From the NCBI GenBank assembly GCA_030568195.1, contig JAJLTO010000007.1, positions 124,001 to 188,000 on the forward strand: a DNA stretch of 64,000 bases. Reading direction: 5' to 3'. The translations under genes and the position numbers were made by a program. Below the pieces are notes generated by a model. It saw only the letters and a list, made by a program, of their open reading frames with translations. It ran no database searches and was not told the DNA's origin. The number at the start of each line of letters is the position of its first letter. Positions within the stretch are counted from its first letter, which is position 1. Below are positions 24,458 to 37,430 of the stretch, in pieces. This stretch comes from Dipodascopsis uninucleata var. uninucleata. Taxonomy: Eukaryota; Ascomycota; Lipomycetes; Lipomycetales; Lipomycetaceae.

Positions 24458-26182
24458 TTATGGAACTTGCACAGATCGGCGAAAAAACATGTTAGTTGCA
24501 CCTAATTTGATTTTCCAGCTAAGCTCGTAGACTACACTTCCAAAAGTTTCTGTTATTACAGTTATATCAAATTCCGTCCGTTGAATATCGACCAGTCCTC
24601 CGAAAATCCATGCAAATGAGCTTCCTGTCTGGCCTGCGCCAGCTGATGCGAGCTCAGACCGTATATCTTTAACTGCGCGACTGGCGACGATGCTAGCGTG
24701 ACTGACGTCCCTCAAACTACTAGACGTAGCTAGCTTTCTCGATAATACTTGACGCAGCTGATCTTCGGTCTTGTCCGCCTCAAGTAAAACATGTCGCTGG
24801 GAGGTTGGGACGCACTGGGCTGTAACATAGTGAGACGGACGGCCACGTCCTCCCCACTCCTGTGAGATCCAGGAGGAAGACACTGCAGGTCCGTGGCGCT
24901 TATTTTTTGACGGCAATGATGAAGAGTAGGAGGAAGTATTTGCTGAGGCAGTAGAAGAAGGAGTAGTAGAAGTAGTAGAATAAGAGAGAGAAGAATTCAT
25001 GTCTGCAGGTGAATGATCACCTGAAATAAATGAGCGTACGCTGTGCTCGTCACCGCTTAATGTTGCATCCATCTCTGAAGATTTCCGCGTTCGGCGGATT
25101 TTAGAGGTCGGAAAAAGAGCCTTGATAGCGAGGTCCTCTTCCAAGGGTACTCCATCTCGAATAGCTAATGTCGGAAACCGAGGATCAGGAACCTGTTTGT
25201 AGTACGCATGAGGTTTTTGCATACAGTATTCAAAAAAAGAGTCGATGTGCATGGCTCTCATCCATCTCTTTAGACGAACTGCGTATTGCTGAATTTTCTG
25301 AGCACTCTGATCTGGCTGTCGTTGAACACCGAGGTCAGTTACAAGTTGAGTCCATGTCTTGATTTCTCCATAGTCGAAGAGGCGAAGCAAGTCAAGAAGA
25401 CGAGAAATCTGGAAAGCCTTGCCGTCGCTTCTAGGAACCATCGAAAATACCCGACGAAGTTCAGAAGTGTCAATACTAAGTGGAATAGCAGGATTGCAGT
25501 ACAAGATGAACTGTACATATGCGTCTCCTAGTCTGCCCTCCACGTCTTTTGCTGTATTGCTAACCAGCGAAATCTTCGGAAGCTCTCTATCAGAAGGTGA
25601 ATAACTACTGAGAGAGTCCAGGATATCAATATCTTTCGACCTATCTGGATCCGCCGAAGCGATGTTATTAATCATGCTCTCTGGTTCAATAGCAGTATGA
25701 TCGAAGTCAGTTTCAAGGCTGCTTTCAGACTCGTCGTCCATACTTGGTGTATTACTGGCTGAATTGTAACGGCGTCTCTTGAAACCGTGGTGTATCTCAG
25801 AGCTATTGCTTCTAGGGTACGATTCAGGAGTTGGATATGTAGTCCTAGTCGAAAACGCGTTTGGCAGTGACGCTGCGTTACTCAGTAAAGATGAGTCCCA
25901 TGGTAGAGAAGTTGTCAACAGCTGTTGATCAATTTGGAAGCCGTCGTCAGCAGATGGTCTATCTAGGTTCTGATATCTCTGCGAATAATTTATTGATGTA
26001 GTACTATCCATAGAATGCGAAAAGAAATTGTGGGGCACTTCAGCAGTAGAACCTATATGACCATCAGAAGGGTAGCTACTGCATTCAACGCCGATGTCTG
26101 GTATACGCGTGTCTGCGGCGGGCGTTTGGTTGAAGTCTTGCAAGGTAAGCGCCGGACTGAGAGGAAGCTGAAGAGTAATCAT
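24458..26182 (-). CDS. abp2: ARS-binding protein 2 (Abp2) family
   Basis: Nuclear DNA-binding protein of the fungal Abp2 family, named from fission yeast, where it binds AT-rich origin (ARS) sequences. It is intronless and 574 residues long. The family domain occupies about residues 215-345: DAYVQFILYCNPAIPL, then LRRVFSMVPRSDGKAF, IKTWTQLVTDLGV, SAQKIQQYAVRLKRWMRAMH and IDSFFEYCMQKPHAYY. Both flanks are low-complexity and Ser/Thr-rich, with a Ser/Thr tract around the KRHGPAVSSSW segment. The C-terminal 100 residues include a helix LRQVLSRKLA. It could act in origin function or transcription; the sequence does not decide. Confidence 0.88.
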   Translation of the reverse strand: MITLQLPLSPALTLQDFNQTPAADTRIPDIGVECSSYPSDGHIGSTAEVPHNFFSHSMDSTTSINYSQRYQNLDRPSADDGFQIDQQLLTTSLPWDSSLLSNAASLPNAFSTRTTYPTPESYPRSNSSEIHHGFKRRRYNSASNTPSMDDESESSLETDFDHTAIEPESMINNIASADPDRSKDIDILDSLSSYSPSDRELPKISLVSNTAKDVEGRLGDAYVQFILYCNPAIPLSIDTSELRRVFSMVPRSDGKAFQISRLLDLLRLFDYGEIKTWTQLVTDLGVQRQPDQSAQKIQQYAVRLKRWMRAMHIDSFFEYCMQKPHAYYKQVPDPRFPTLAIRDGVPLEEDLAIKALFPTSKIRRTRKSSEMDATLSGDEHSVRSFISGDHSPADMNSSLSYSTTSTTPSSTASANTSSYSSSLPSKNKRHGPAVSSSWISQEWGGRGRPSHYVTAQCVPTSQRHVLLEADKTEDQLRQVLSRKLATSSSLRDVSHASIVASRAVKDIRSELASAGAGQTGSSFAWIFGGLVDIQRTEFDITVITETFGSVVYELSWKIKLGATNMFFRRSVQVP

Positions 26183-29100
26183 TTCGTTCAGAAGGCATCA
26201 AATGAATTTGCAGTGGGCAGGCAGTTTTGCGCAGTATATATGTGCAAGTGTAAAACGTATTATACAATATTATTGAATGGAATATTGAGAATATATATGC
26301 AAATATATCTTTGTTGTAGATACGCAACAACAGAGACGACGTAAAACAGTGTAGGCTCCGAGTTTGTTGTTATATATTACCGACGAAGAACTCTTAGATC
26401 AAGGCACCGATAACTATAAAGTTGCCTCAGCTTCAATTCGACTGCGGAGAACAGGGTCCAAACGAGCGATTAAAGTCTTAAGAAATGATCCTGTGTCATC
26501 AACGTAGATGAGCTTAAGTTGAAAGATGGGCTGTGTCGGATTGTCGGACGACGTGGTATTGAGTCGACGATTGATCACAGCAGAATTTTATCTGGCGAAC
26601 TATTTTTAACTGCAGTGTTTTAATAAAATGATACGTTCAAGTATATGTCATGTTCTCGTAGACGAAAATACGATAGCTATCTAAGATATATATGTATACG
26701 ATCAACTTTTCATACCCATTGGTGAACGTGAGTGCACTTCATTATGAAAATAGGCGATGTCGACTTGCAACTTTACGTTCTTGCTAAACTCTATAATATT
26801 TCTATATGTGAAAACTAATGTACTGTAATTTTGTATGTGTGTTTAAGTATATTAATTTCGCTTCTGATATATTTTAAGTTTAACAGTGTATGAATACTAA
26901 GACAATCATTAAAAGTTTAACCAAAAATACGGGCATTAGTTTGCCTATTTAAGGAGGCTCGTATTGCACTAAACTAATCGTAATTGCCATTATATACTTT
27001 AGCCGCCAGGAGACTCGCTGACTATACGTCAGTAGCCGAGTAGTTTCGGTCAACTAGCCTATTTCAGCCTTGGCGTGCCCTTAAAAGTGTATTTGGAAGG
27101 CCGAATAAAAGACTAATTGAGTGATTACTAAAAGCGCGGCTGGAAGTACCTGTCTTGCAATAAATGTCATGCAGTACGGTTGCATGCTCAAGTACGGCTA
27201 ACCAGGACCGCAAGCGAAGTGATTCGAGGTCCGTACGGTATTGCTCACCTGCTTTTAAGTGCACGAAGGGCAGGAGCTTCCGTCGTAATGGTATACGCAT
27301 TATCATGCATGGATTGTGCATCAGTACAAACATGAGATCAGTCGACAACATGGTGACGACGAAGAAGCTAAAGAAGGCGCGGTCGTAGACATAATGACGG
27401 TCACGATCAAGTATCTTACAAGATTGCAAGAGACAGATCTGCAGGGCCAAAAATGCCAGATTGCGGATTGGAAAAAACTAGAACTTAGAAAAATATCAGA
27501 CCAGCGGGACAGTGATAGTGTAATTTTGGCGAAATCCTTACCAGCTGCCAGGCGTATGCCTAGTGGCAACCGCCGTCTTCCCTGCTCACTAGAGCCATCT
27601 GCTGTTCACAGGCCTCCAGACTTTCTATATATATGCGTGTGTGCTTCACAGAGTTGACTGATAGTTAACTGCACGTTTCTGCATATTTCTGCATATTTAC
27701 AACTATACTCTTGTGTAGTACTCCTAGTATGGCTACTTATAGGGAAGGTGTTTCCTTCAGTGCAGCTCTCTGCTGCTCATCGTTTCTTCCGCTCAATTAC
27801 ATTAAACTCAGCGCTGTATGCTGACTATTGAGGAAGTTATATTGCATAGTGCTTTTACATGCAAGCGTATTGTATTGCGATATATCAATGGTGACGTTAC
27901 TCAGGAGTGAATTTTGACTCGCTTTTAGTCTACATAGGACGCAGATTCTTCCTTCGGGCCATACCACAGTAGTGCTTCATAGTCTATAATGTTCGCTACC
28001 GCTACAGATCACCCACTCATCTAATAATTACAAAGATCTTTCAACTGAGTTTGGTCTGCAGCAAGTGCAGACAGCACTCGTATCGGCTGGTAGCCCAAAG
28101 GTCTGTGACTTTGGAGGCTGCACTGCAATGTGAACGCCTTTTTAGGTTATCACCGAGTCCAAATCCGTTATGATTAGACGCGTCCTTTTGGTATCCATTC
28201 AGAATTGCAGCCTCACCAAGTTTTATGAGCAAATACTTCATAATCGTAGAGAAAATTGTATTTAGCAGCCATTTGCACGCTCCAGGATGGAAGCATTAAG
28301 AGCTCCCTCTGTAATATATTCCGGACGTTTTCTGTGCAACGTTCTCCAAAGGCACTGATAATTGGCTTCGTTGAAATTACTTTGTTTGATATACAGTTTT
28401 GTCTGCTGATGTAAGCTTAGGCTATGATTTTTGGATAGATACAGATATAGATGCTATTTACATTGGCTAACAGCTCGCTAGTGTCTACTTGCTTACGCAT
28501 TCTTTCCGTCTTTCGCACTTCACTGCATAAGAAGAATGCAAAGTTTAAATGCCCTGGATAAGCCTCCCAGGAGTATAGTCAGAATTTGTGCTTATTGATA
28601 TGCTACCCGAAATTTGCTAGTCTTGTGTACGATGAAGGCTTGTTGGCTGATTGTAATCGCATGAGTAACCCGCTGTCATTAACACAGCAGTACTCCTTCT
28701 AATATCAGCACTAGTAAAGTTTAATTGCCACTTGTCCTTGCTGCCATGACCAAGAATTATTATTTGGGCTTATCACTGATCTTGAATGTGCCTGCTATTC
28801 GATAATCGTATCTTGCTCATTTGTAATTTTTAGTAATGAAATAAGCTATCGTACTTTTGATCTTAGAATGATATTGTTGCTGTAACAATATTTACCATTT
28901 AGAGTACGAGCTCTATTGTTAATTTAGAGCAGCCGTTAACAACAGAGGCTTGGATGTTTAATTTTATTTTATTTTTATTCTTGTTCCATTTTTCTGTACC
29001 AGCCTGACTCACACTTTTAAATCACCAGTCAGGATCTCACATATGCTTTACAGCAGCATCAGTCCACAAGTCTATATATTCTATAGGAGCTGTGCGATTA

Positions 29101-30772
29101 GAAGTGCTAATTGTCATTTCTTCTCTTAAATGAATCAAGTAGAAAAATCATATCAAGTAAGCATATTACCTCATTGTACCATGTATGGCCTAGCTTCTGA
29201 AACGAACTGTTTGTCGACATCTAACCTTGTCATTGCTCGCTTAGATGTCATTTTTGCAGCTGTAACTGAGCCACGATAATACAAATAATCTTCTACTGAT
29301 ACTATTCCCTAACTCAAGCACTAGTAGTACTTCGCTCCTGAACCGCATCAGAACAGGTTTCTATATCCTATATCGACTAACGTGGACATAGGCAGACTGG
29401 GTGCAGAGGCCTTTTGTACGTTGTTGGCTGGTTTGTCGAGGCAGTCTGCACACAATACTCTAACCACTTCGTGTGGCTAGGTTAATTTCAGTACGACGTA
29501 TAATCTTTCTGTTTACCGCCTACATACTCTTGCCAATTCCCCTCGTGGTTCCACTGGTCTACAAGAAATCCAAGCCTGCGGCTCAATACATGGTTCTTCT
29601 TCTCTGATGCCATCATACGTTCCGGACTTCAGTAGATAAGCGTTTTACCCACCGCAGAAACGGCAGTATACGGACCGTAAATCCAATGTTTTGTCGAAAA
29701 TAGACGGCCACAGGCTTATACGCTGACAAGCGATACCAAAGTGCAGTTTCCACCCAGTTTACTTAAGATTTCTCTCTCATGTGGAAACTGCTAAGGTACA
29801 TGGCTGGGCCGTATACTTCTACTCTCTTGGCTCTCGAAGTATAATGGATGACATTAACCTTTAGTCATTTCCCCATAGTCATGTAAGGTCCGTAAATTCC
29901 GCTTACGACCGGCGCTCTCTGCAGATACATGGCAGTGGCGATTGTACACGATGAGTCTACAATATAATACGGCATTCATGTAGATCGTCATAGTAATATG
30001 AATCGTAGTACTGGTAAAAAGATAGCTAGTTAAGAATACTACGAAACAGACGGCATACAGTAGACTGATAATATAATTCAAGACAGTTACCACAAATACG
30101 AATAAGAGTTGTGCATCACATGGTGTAGTAACACTTGATCCAGTGACAATAAAAGCACAGTGCAAACTTATGTCTGGGATATACATTATATATGAAAATA
30201 ATATTATATCTTGCAAACAGGACCAAATAAGAATCAATAACATAGTGATAACAATGATTGCAAAAATCTCGTGCTATATGGCATATTGATGATCGGTCCC
30301 AACAATGCTATTGATGGCAGCAGTAATAGAAAATGCAATTGTAAATGCAATAGAGGACTGCACAGTGAAGAGATCAAAAAGCTATAGATAGAAGTTCTTA
30401 TTTATGATGTCAGAATATGCTAAAAGCTTAAAACCAAGTATTAAAAGAGAATAAGAATATATTTATAGCAATATGATTGATACAGAGGGGCTATATTAAA
30501 GTATAAATGAAACCTTATATGCGTTGGCTCACACAGTGGTGTCGTTCGCGTGTCGCGCCCTGTGTCGTGTGTTTGCGTGTTCATGTATCCGACACCACAT
30601 AACGACGACATTCGACTCTGCAAGAGGTATTTCACAAATACTTGGCTACAATTGTACATAAGAATAATATCATTGTTTAAAATCAACGTAACACAGCCTC
30701 AGTCATCAGTTGATCCTCTTAATCTGGTACATGGTACATTATAACCAGAAAAAGTATTTTAGGTAAGGAATA
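26183..30772. other. Gene-poor 4.6 kb region
   Basis: It lies between the 5' ends of abp2 (-) and the Nudix gene (+). No protein family is recognisable. A minus-strand frame open for 57 codons before TAG (26587-26414) looks somewhat coding-like and could be an unplaced last exon. The block 27064-27657 has overlapping open frames on both strands and is richer in GC than its surroundings. A 129-codon hydrophobic frame sits at 29854-30243 (-). One nested inverted-repeat element is listed separately. I see no transposon ends. Confidence 0.5.
29665..29817. other. Nested inverted-repeat element, candidate structured RNA
   Basis: An outer 9-bp perfect stem (AGTATACGG at 29665-29673 with CCGTATACT at 29809-29817) encloses a small hairpin CGCT-GACA-AGCG (29721-29732). 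It also encloses an 11-bp perfect stem (GCAGTTTCCAC at 29743-29753 with GTGGAAACTGC at 29781-29791, loop 27 nt). The layout is like a multi-helix RNA junction. It matches no RNA family I know. Chance palindromes or a small decayed inverted-repeat element are alternatives. Confidence 0.35.
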
Positions 30773-32185
30773 ATGCTTAAGCAGGCGCTGCTCGCCATAG
30801 GCAGCCGCGAGGAAAAAGAGCTCGATACACCCGACTCGGCGGTCAACAGTTTCATCTCCGGCATTAGTGACACTAGTTTCAAAAGCATAAGGCATGCGTC
30901 TGTTTCTGTTATCATCAGATTCAACTCTAAGACAGGCCTAGCTGCCCGCGCAGACTCAAGTGCAGTGCCACCTGCGGCAGATGTATCTACTGCGGCCGAT
31001 ACCCCTGACAAGAGCTCGCCACCATCACTAAAAGCATTCCTGGATCAAGACTTCATCGACGAAGACAGCGCCGAGATTCTGTTCATCAAGAGGACTGTCC
31101 GCGATACTGATAGGTGGTCTGGACATGTTGGTCTACCGTAAGCATTCCTATGCTATTCACATTACATACGAAGTAATTAGAGCGCTCTGATTGTTAACTA
31201 CTATCTGCTATTCGCAATTCTAGTGGCGGCCGAAGAGACCCGGAGGATAGCTCTGATCTCGTTACGGCCAAACGCGAGACGCTTGAGGAAGTCGGCATAG
31301 ATCTTGACAGGCATGGTATTTATGTAGGTCCGCTGAACCAGAGATATGCGACTACGCATTGGGGTGGAGAAATGTATGTCCTGTGATGTTTGTGCGGATG
31401 CTTGTTTCGTACTGATTTGCTAATTGGCGTCCGTTATGCTTAAGTATCATGGTCCTCTGTAGCTATGGTATGTGTAGTTGCCTTTGTTTTCTCACGTCAA
31501 AGTATACTCCATTCTCATAATATATCCTAACAGTCTTTCAGTGTTTTTGATAAATACCCCGGATCCGATCCCGCTCTCGATTCAGGAGTCAGAAGTTGCA
31601 TTTGCATTTTGGTGCCCTATTTCTGAACTCAACAATCCTGCAAATGCCTGCAGATATAACAAAGATATATCAGGAATAGCTACTAATTACTTGTCGCTTC
31701 CTGTTCGACTTATGTTACGAGTGTGTCTGCCATATGTAAGTTTTCCAGGCTTGCACATTGCCGACAGATTTGCCTACACAAGCGTCGTCACTGATCCCTC
31801 ACGGCCTCCCCTTATCATGTGGGGTCTAACACACAGCATTATATATGACTTTCTGGATATTTTAGATCCATCTACAGTTTTGTTAAGACCCAGACTACCG
31901 CTTCCTGGACATTTGGCCACGCGTTTTGTTCTTAGGATGCTTAACAAGCTTGGTTTCTACAACCAGGTTTTAACGGAGATAGAGTGTCGGGCACCACAGA
32001 CAGCCTGTTGGAAAGCCAATTCTCAAGGAAGACTTTCAGGATATGTCAAGGATCGATACTTTAGGCAATTCCAGCTTTCTGTCATACTAGATTTTGTCTT
32101 ACGGCTTAGTACTGCGGGCTTTCTTGCCTCCAAACTCTGGCTAACCTTGATGTCTAGTAGACGATTTTTCACACAGTCCCGTTGA
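30773..32185 (+). CDS. Nudix hydrolase (CoA-diphosphatase-like)
   Basis: Hydrolase of nucleoside diphosphates linked to other groups; this fungal subgroup resembles CoA/acyl-CoA diphosphatases. Exons 30773-31137 and 31224-31373 join in frame to complete LPGGRRDPED and the Nudix helix RETLEEVGID, with two extra residues before the helix as is usual in this subgroup. The third exon is read from 31534, giving VFLINTPDPIPL and then EVAFAFWCPISEL, with 388 residues in total. The acceptor of the second intron is uncertain, because a short exon near 31466-31495 could be included. The C-terminus contains PPLIMWGLTHSIIYDFLDIL, a hallmark of these longer fungal proteins, and then a hydrophobic region. 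No PTS1 is visible. Confidence 0.85.
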
Positions 32186-32646
32186 TTGTTTTTTATATTT
32201 CCTTATAACTAACTCTTTGTGATACCGTACTTCATAATAATTGTTTCATAGGCTGCAATTATTTTGATATTTTTCTGAATGCATTACTATGTTCTGAGAT
32301 AAGGCAAATCCACATTGTATGTCTTAACAGTAGGATTTCTAGCTGAACTAGCCTCGGTTCCGAAAGGCTAGTGCGGCTCAGGAGGTCAGAGTACAAATAG
32401 AGTAGTAGATGAGATCCGTATTGTTAGATCATATCACCATAATATTCCACTGTTTTTCCTGCCGAAACTAAAGATCCAGACTAATCCTCTGGAATTAGAA
32501 ATATAGAAATCTGCATACGTCACTGTATTCTTGAGTTGAAGGTCGTCCTGTAACAGTAGTTTGGACATTTAGTTGCCACTTCAATTGTTGTATATTGAAA
32601 CGCTAGTGAACGAACAGAGCTATTATCACTACTACGTCGCATCGAT
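32186..32646. promoter_or_regulatory. Promoter region of the intron-rich acyl-CoA synthetase
   Basis: 461 bp between the Nudix stop and the next start codon. It contains one CCTCGG hexamer at 32352-32357 and no other recognisable element. Confidence 0.45.
32352..32357 (+). promoter_or_regulatory. CCTCGG hexamer upstream of acyl-CoA synthetase
   Basis: Far-box-like core 295 bp before the start codon at 32647, the closest of the five intergenic hits in the window. Confidence 0.3.
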
Positions 32647-35192
32647 ATGCCTGTAAATAGATACGAACCCGGGCCCGAAGACTTCCTCGTGGCGCCAGTT
32701 GACAAGGATCAATTTATCAATGACAAGGACTCCGTGGAGGTAGTTGTATGTGCACCCGGAGAAAAACAGGGTGTTGCACTTGAAGGTACAGAACGTCCCG
32801 GTCATACGCCTATCTATCGCAATGCGAAAACTGTTGATAAGTTAATGCAGTCTTCACATCCATTGGTGAGTTACCATGTAAATTACATATCTTACATCAA
32901 AGAAAATATCGCCGGATTTTATATAAGGCTAACGATGATATGAGGGAATTATAGATCAGAAGTCAATATGACACGTTTGAGGCCTCCGTTAAACAATTCG
33001 GCCACAAAGACTTCCTAGGCGCTCGATATTTAGTCGACAAGAATCAAGATATTTGGTCATCTTACGTCTGGCAGACATATGCAACTGTTGCCGAACGACG
33101 AAATAATATTGGTGCCGGTCTTTGCTATCTCAATGAGACATTGGTAGAGCATCCTAAGAAAGACCAATATGCTATTACACTTTTCTCATTGAATCGACCA
33201 GAATGGGTTATATCTGATCTCGCTTGTCATGCCTATAACCTCATTGTGGTGCCTTTATACGATAGTTTGGGACCTTCTTCTAGTGAATATATTCTCAACT
33301 CGGTGGAATCGCCCATCCTAGTTGCTTCGCTGAACGTATGTCAAATTCAAAGTATCTAGTCTTTCTTGTTAGAAAATGGAGATATTAATTAACTACTTCT
33401 TGTATGTAGCATATACCGAAGATATTGTCATTGAGATCTGAGTTTAAGTATCTCAAGGCGATCATTTCTATGGATGAGCTTGAATCGGAAAATGACTTAC
33501 CCAATCAGAGTAAAGGTGACATTTTACGTGTTTGGGCGGCAAATAAAGGTATCAAGCTCTACAGTTTCAGTGAATGTAAGTATTCATGATTTTATACATA
33601 GCCGACAATCCCGAAATTATGTTGCTAATATGATTAGTGGAGAAAATTGGTGAAGAGAATCCTCGACCACATAACCCTCCAAAGCCATCAGATATACTTA
33701 CGATCAACTATACGTCAGGAACAACATCAGATCCAAAGGTTTGTTTAAATTTCTTCATTTATAAAGCATACGCATTGCCTGTATATATATATATATATAT
33801 ATATATATTAATTATGTTATCCTGGATTTATCTTTTAGGGAGTTGTTCTTACTCACGCAAACTTCGTTGCGGCTCTCGGTACAGCATTTTGCCATGTACC
33901 ACGTTTCAATAATGATGTCAGTGACCTGGTTCTATCGTATTTACCTCTAGCGCATATTTATGAACGTGCGACAATGGGAATTGCTATGGCATCTGGAGCT
34001 GCTGTTGCGTTTTACCGAGGATCTATTCCTAAAATCCTTGATGATTTGAAGGCAACTCGTCCTACGGTTTTTACTTCCGTTCCTCGGATGCTTAACCGTT
34101 TTGAATCGTCAATCAGAGATAAAACTACCAACGCTGTTGGATTTCGTGCCAATATAGCAAAAAAAGGTCTCCAGACAAAGCTTACTGGAATCGAACAGTA
34201 CAACACTGTGAATCACCCTATCTGGGATTTCCTTGTGTCGAGAAAGATCAAAGCTGGTGCTGGTATGGACCGAACCGCTAGTATTATTTCGGGATCGGCA
34301 CCATTGTCAGCAGATACACACCAATTTCTTCGAGCTGCATTTGGTATTCCAGTAATTCAAGGATACGGCCTTACGGAGACACACGGGGGATGCATTATTG
34401 GTCAGCCTAACGATTTGAGCACTGGTAACAATGGTCCTCCTACGGTATCTACTGAAATACGCCTTCGTGATGTTCCAGAGCTGGATTATTACACAACTGA
34501 TAAGCCGTATCCCCGCGGAGAGCTTTTAATTCGAGGTTGCATGTTATTTCGAGAATACTTCAAAGATGACGAGAAGACTAAGGAAGCATTTGACGACGAG
34601 GGTTTCTTCAAAACCGGAGATGTCGGCATGATTGATGATCTTGGTCGTGTCTATATCATTGATAGAGTTAAGAATTTTTTCAAACTTTCACAGGGTGAAT
34701 ATGTAGCTGCAGAAAAAATAGAAAATAGCTATCTTTCTGGCTGTCCAAAGTTGCAGCAGATTTTCGTTTATGGAAACTCTTTAGAGTCATATTTGGTTGC
34801 AATCGGTGGTATTGAACCTCAGGTATTTGCTCCGTTTGCGTCTAAAATTCTCGAGAGGGATATAAAATGGACAGACGAAGAAGCGCTTAAGGTTGCGTGT
34901 ACAGATCCACTCATACGAAGCGCAATTCTCAGGGAGCTTGAAATAGTAGCAAAGGAGCAGTCTCTTCTGGGATATGAAAAGGTGAAGAACATTAGGTTAT
35001 ACGTTAATCCCTTTACTACTGACAACGATCTACTAACGCCTACGTAAGTACATAATGTATATTTTTCTGTTAAGTTGTCATGAATACTAAATACTATACT
35101 TTAGATTCAAATTGAAGCGAGGAGCTGCTGGCAAAGCATACAAGGAAGTGCTGGACGAGATGTACAGAGGAGGAGACAGCTTTCGCACATGA
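32647..35192 (+). CDS. Long-chain fatty-acid--CoA ligase, intron-rich paralogue
   Basis: Activates fatty acids to acyl-CoA with ATP. Six exons (32647-32865, 32955-33335, 33410-33575, 33638-33738, 33839-35043, 35105-35192) keep the frame and give 679 residues. Family motifs in order are SYVWQTYATVAERR, LFSLNRPEWVISDL, the AMP-binding loop YTSGTTSDPKG (split by an intron after PK; Ser replaces the usual Gly), SYLPLAHIYER, GYGLTETHGG, the hinge segment FKTGDVGMIDDLGRVYIIDR and FKLSQGEYVAAEKIE. The C-terminus SFRT is not a peroxisomal signal. A paralogue without introns lies 9 kb downstream. Confidence 0.93.
33782..33808. repeat. TA microsatellite inside an intron
   Basis: An uninterrupted TA run of about 27 nt in the fourth intron of the acyl-CoA synthetase gene. 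Confidence 0.9.
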
Positions 35193-37430
35193 TGCCACGA
35201 CAAACAATTTACCCAAATCTCATGTTTCTCTAATTATTTCATTCCTTTGAGATGATTGTACGACACTATGAGAACTTGCAATCTCAGCAACATCGTCACT
35301 AATATAAACGTGCTAGATCTTTCAGATGTAGTTCTGATTCATATAATTTCATTCTTATACAAGCAGATAATTTACGACTACAGTTTATTATTTATAATGG
35401 TCTATATATTTTTAGCGCAGGTTGATAGTTGTAGGGTAACGCATTGTGTACTTTGCTTTGATAGATATATATATTATTAAATCGAATACGTTCTAAATCT
35501 ATGACATAGCACGCCATAGTCTTTGATTTCTTTGGCATTAACGTAGAATACATATAGTATATGAACTAGTCGAGTAATAAAATCTCTTTCAGAACGATAC
35601 ATGTAAAGCGTCCTTAGAATCCTCTATTTTAGCTATTATATGATGATATCTAGTATTGTATGGGAACACATGAAGAGCTATAAGATTCTTTACTAGACCT
35701 TATCAGGCACTCGTCTTATCCTATTTAAGATATATGCGGCTCATTTCAATTACCGAATACCTTAATAAACTTAACTTTAAATAGTTCGCCGACTAGTAAA
35801 ATGGCATGGAGATCTTCCATGTACTGCCCTCAAAGATCTGTGACAATCATGTACATGTTCGAGTCATCTGAGGAGAGCTGAACCAGAAATAAATTTTATG
35901 AATAGAAATGTTCCACTAGACTCGAATCACTGGTTATATAACTAATGTGGAAAAATCATTAGCAGGTCCTTGGACTTATCTTCCAGAATTGAGATCTGTA
36001 GCATATGCTACTAAACTGCAGTCGACCTACTATCATCGCTTGCGTTTACGATTATTGCAAAACGATAGCATTATACCAGATTCACTTCTCTGTAAGCAAA
36101 TTATGGCACAGCTTGTTACTCAGTTACTTTCCAACTACTCACCTTGATGTTAAAATCTTCATACATCGTCATACAATAATAATACGATGCACGCTTCCGC
36201 GTGATTCCGTAGAATTAATAAACAAATTTCTCTTAATCACAATATTGTCCACATTGAAAGAAAAATACCTATAAACGGTGGCTTAAGTATACCTCTTAAA
36301 TGCTATTCCTGATAAAGCCCAACTGCAATCTTGCAGTAGTTAATCGCATCCCTAATCAGCGCAAAAGATTACTCTCTTTTTCATACGATCTAGCCGATTT
36401 CAGAGGTCACAGAGTAATGAATCCCAATTAGAATTCATCTAGCTTGATTTCCTAATAGATTCCAATATTGGAATTTCAGTGAAGAAGTCTCCTGGCAGCA
36501 ATCTATCATTGCACTTTGTTGTAACTGAAAGCACCATAATAGGTTTCTAAGGCTCTAATTCACGCACATCCAAACCAAATCCTAGCAATATGTGCAAGTA
36601 TCAACACTTATGTGTGCTCCATATTCAGTGCCCCAATGAATACACTCGATTCATGCAAATCATAGTAGCATCGGCTTGTAGGAATTCATAATACACGATT
36701 ATTCACTGAGATGTAAGTCCTTGGTACAGAAATAACAATACTAGAGTAAAATCGGGCTTCTATACATGCATTTACTCTCCCAATGTTATCAGCGACCAGT
36801 TTACTTTAACTAGCAGACATACCATAGCTTAAAATGCACCAGAAAGGGTTTTTGCTATTCGCTGACTAGACTAGGTAATATCTAGCAAGACTATGGGTCA
36901 GCTAATAAAAAGGCCTTGTATTTCTTAATTTTAGTCTATATTTTGTAGACCAGGGAACAATTTATTCCTCGTTTAAAATTAAATGGATCTCAACAACTTA
37001 TGCGTATGATAGCTGATTACTCTTGTATAAAGGTCAATACCACTTTGTGAGCTTGCTCTGCTGAGTTTAGATAATATATCGACAGGATAGTTTGTGTAGT
37101 TAATTCGGGCATCTCTTATTTACAAGCTCATCCCAACTTAACCCAAAACATTTAGGCGCGTGAAGCAATGAATTTATGGGAGATGAATATATTATCTATT
37201 TTTCCCGACATTTCCTCATTATTATAAAGTCTTTTTGTAAAACTAATATTTACCGAGTTCTCTCTTTTCTTTAAGTATATGGCTGTGCAACATTATCTAA
37301 CACTAGCAGCGTGTCGGTGTCGTTAAGATCTGGTCTGGTTCACCCCACCTTTCCAACATCTCAATACCCCTCCTTGTCGTCTCTGAGGTGAGTCTTCGCA
37401 GGGATTGCCGCAAATTACTGGGGAGCAGCA
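35193..37430. other. Intergenic, no feature recognised
   Basis: 2.2 kb of AT-rich DNA between two plus-strand genes. I see no open frame with coding character, no tRNA and no clear repeat. Confidence 0.5.

Noticed and set aside
27064-27450. 128-codon minus-strand frame in the gene-poor region
   Set aside because: Overlapping frames of similar length exist on the other strand, composition is not protein-like, and no motif is recognisable.
31374-31533. Five-nucleotide microexon (CTATG) between two Nudix introns
   Set aside because: Frame can be kept with it, but a single intron to 31533 is simpler and gives an equally good protein.
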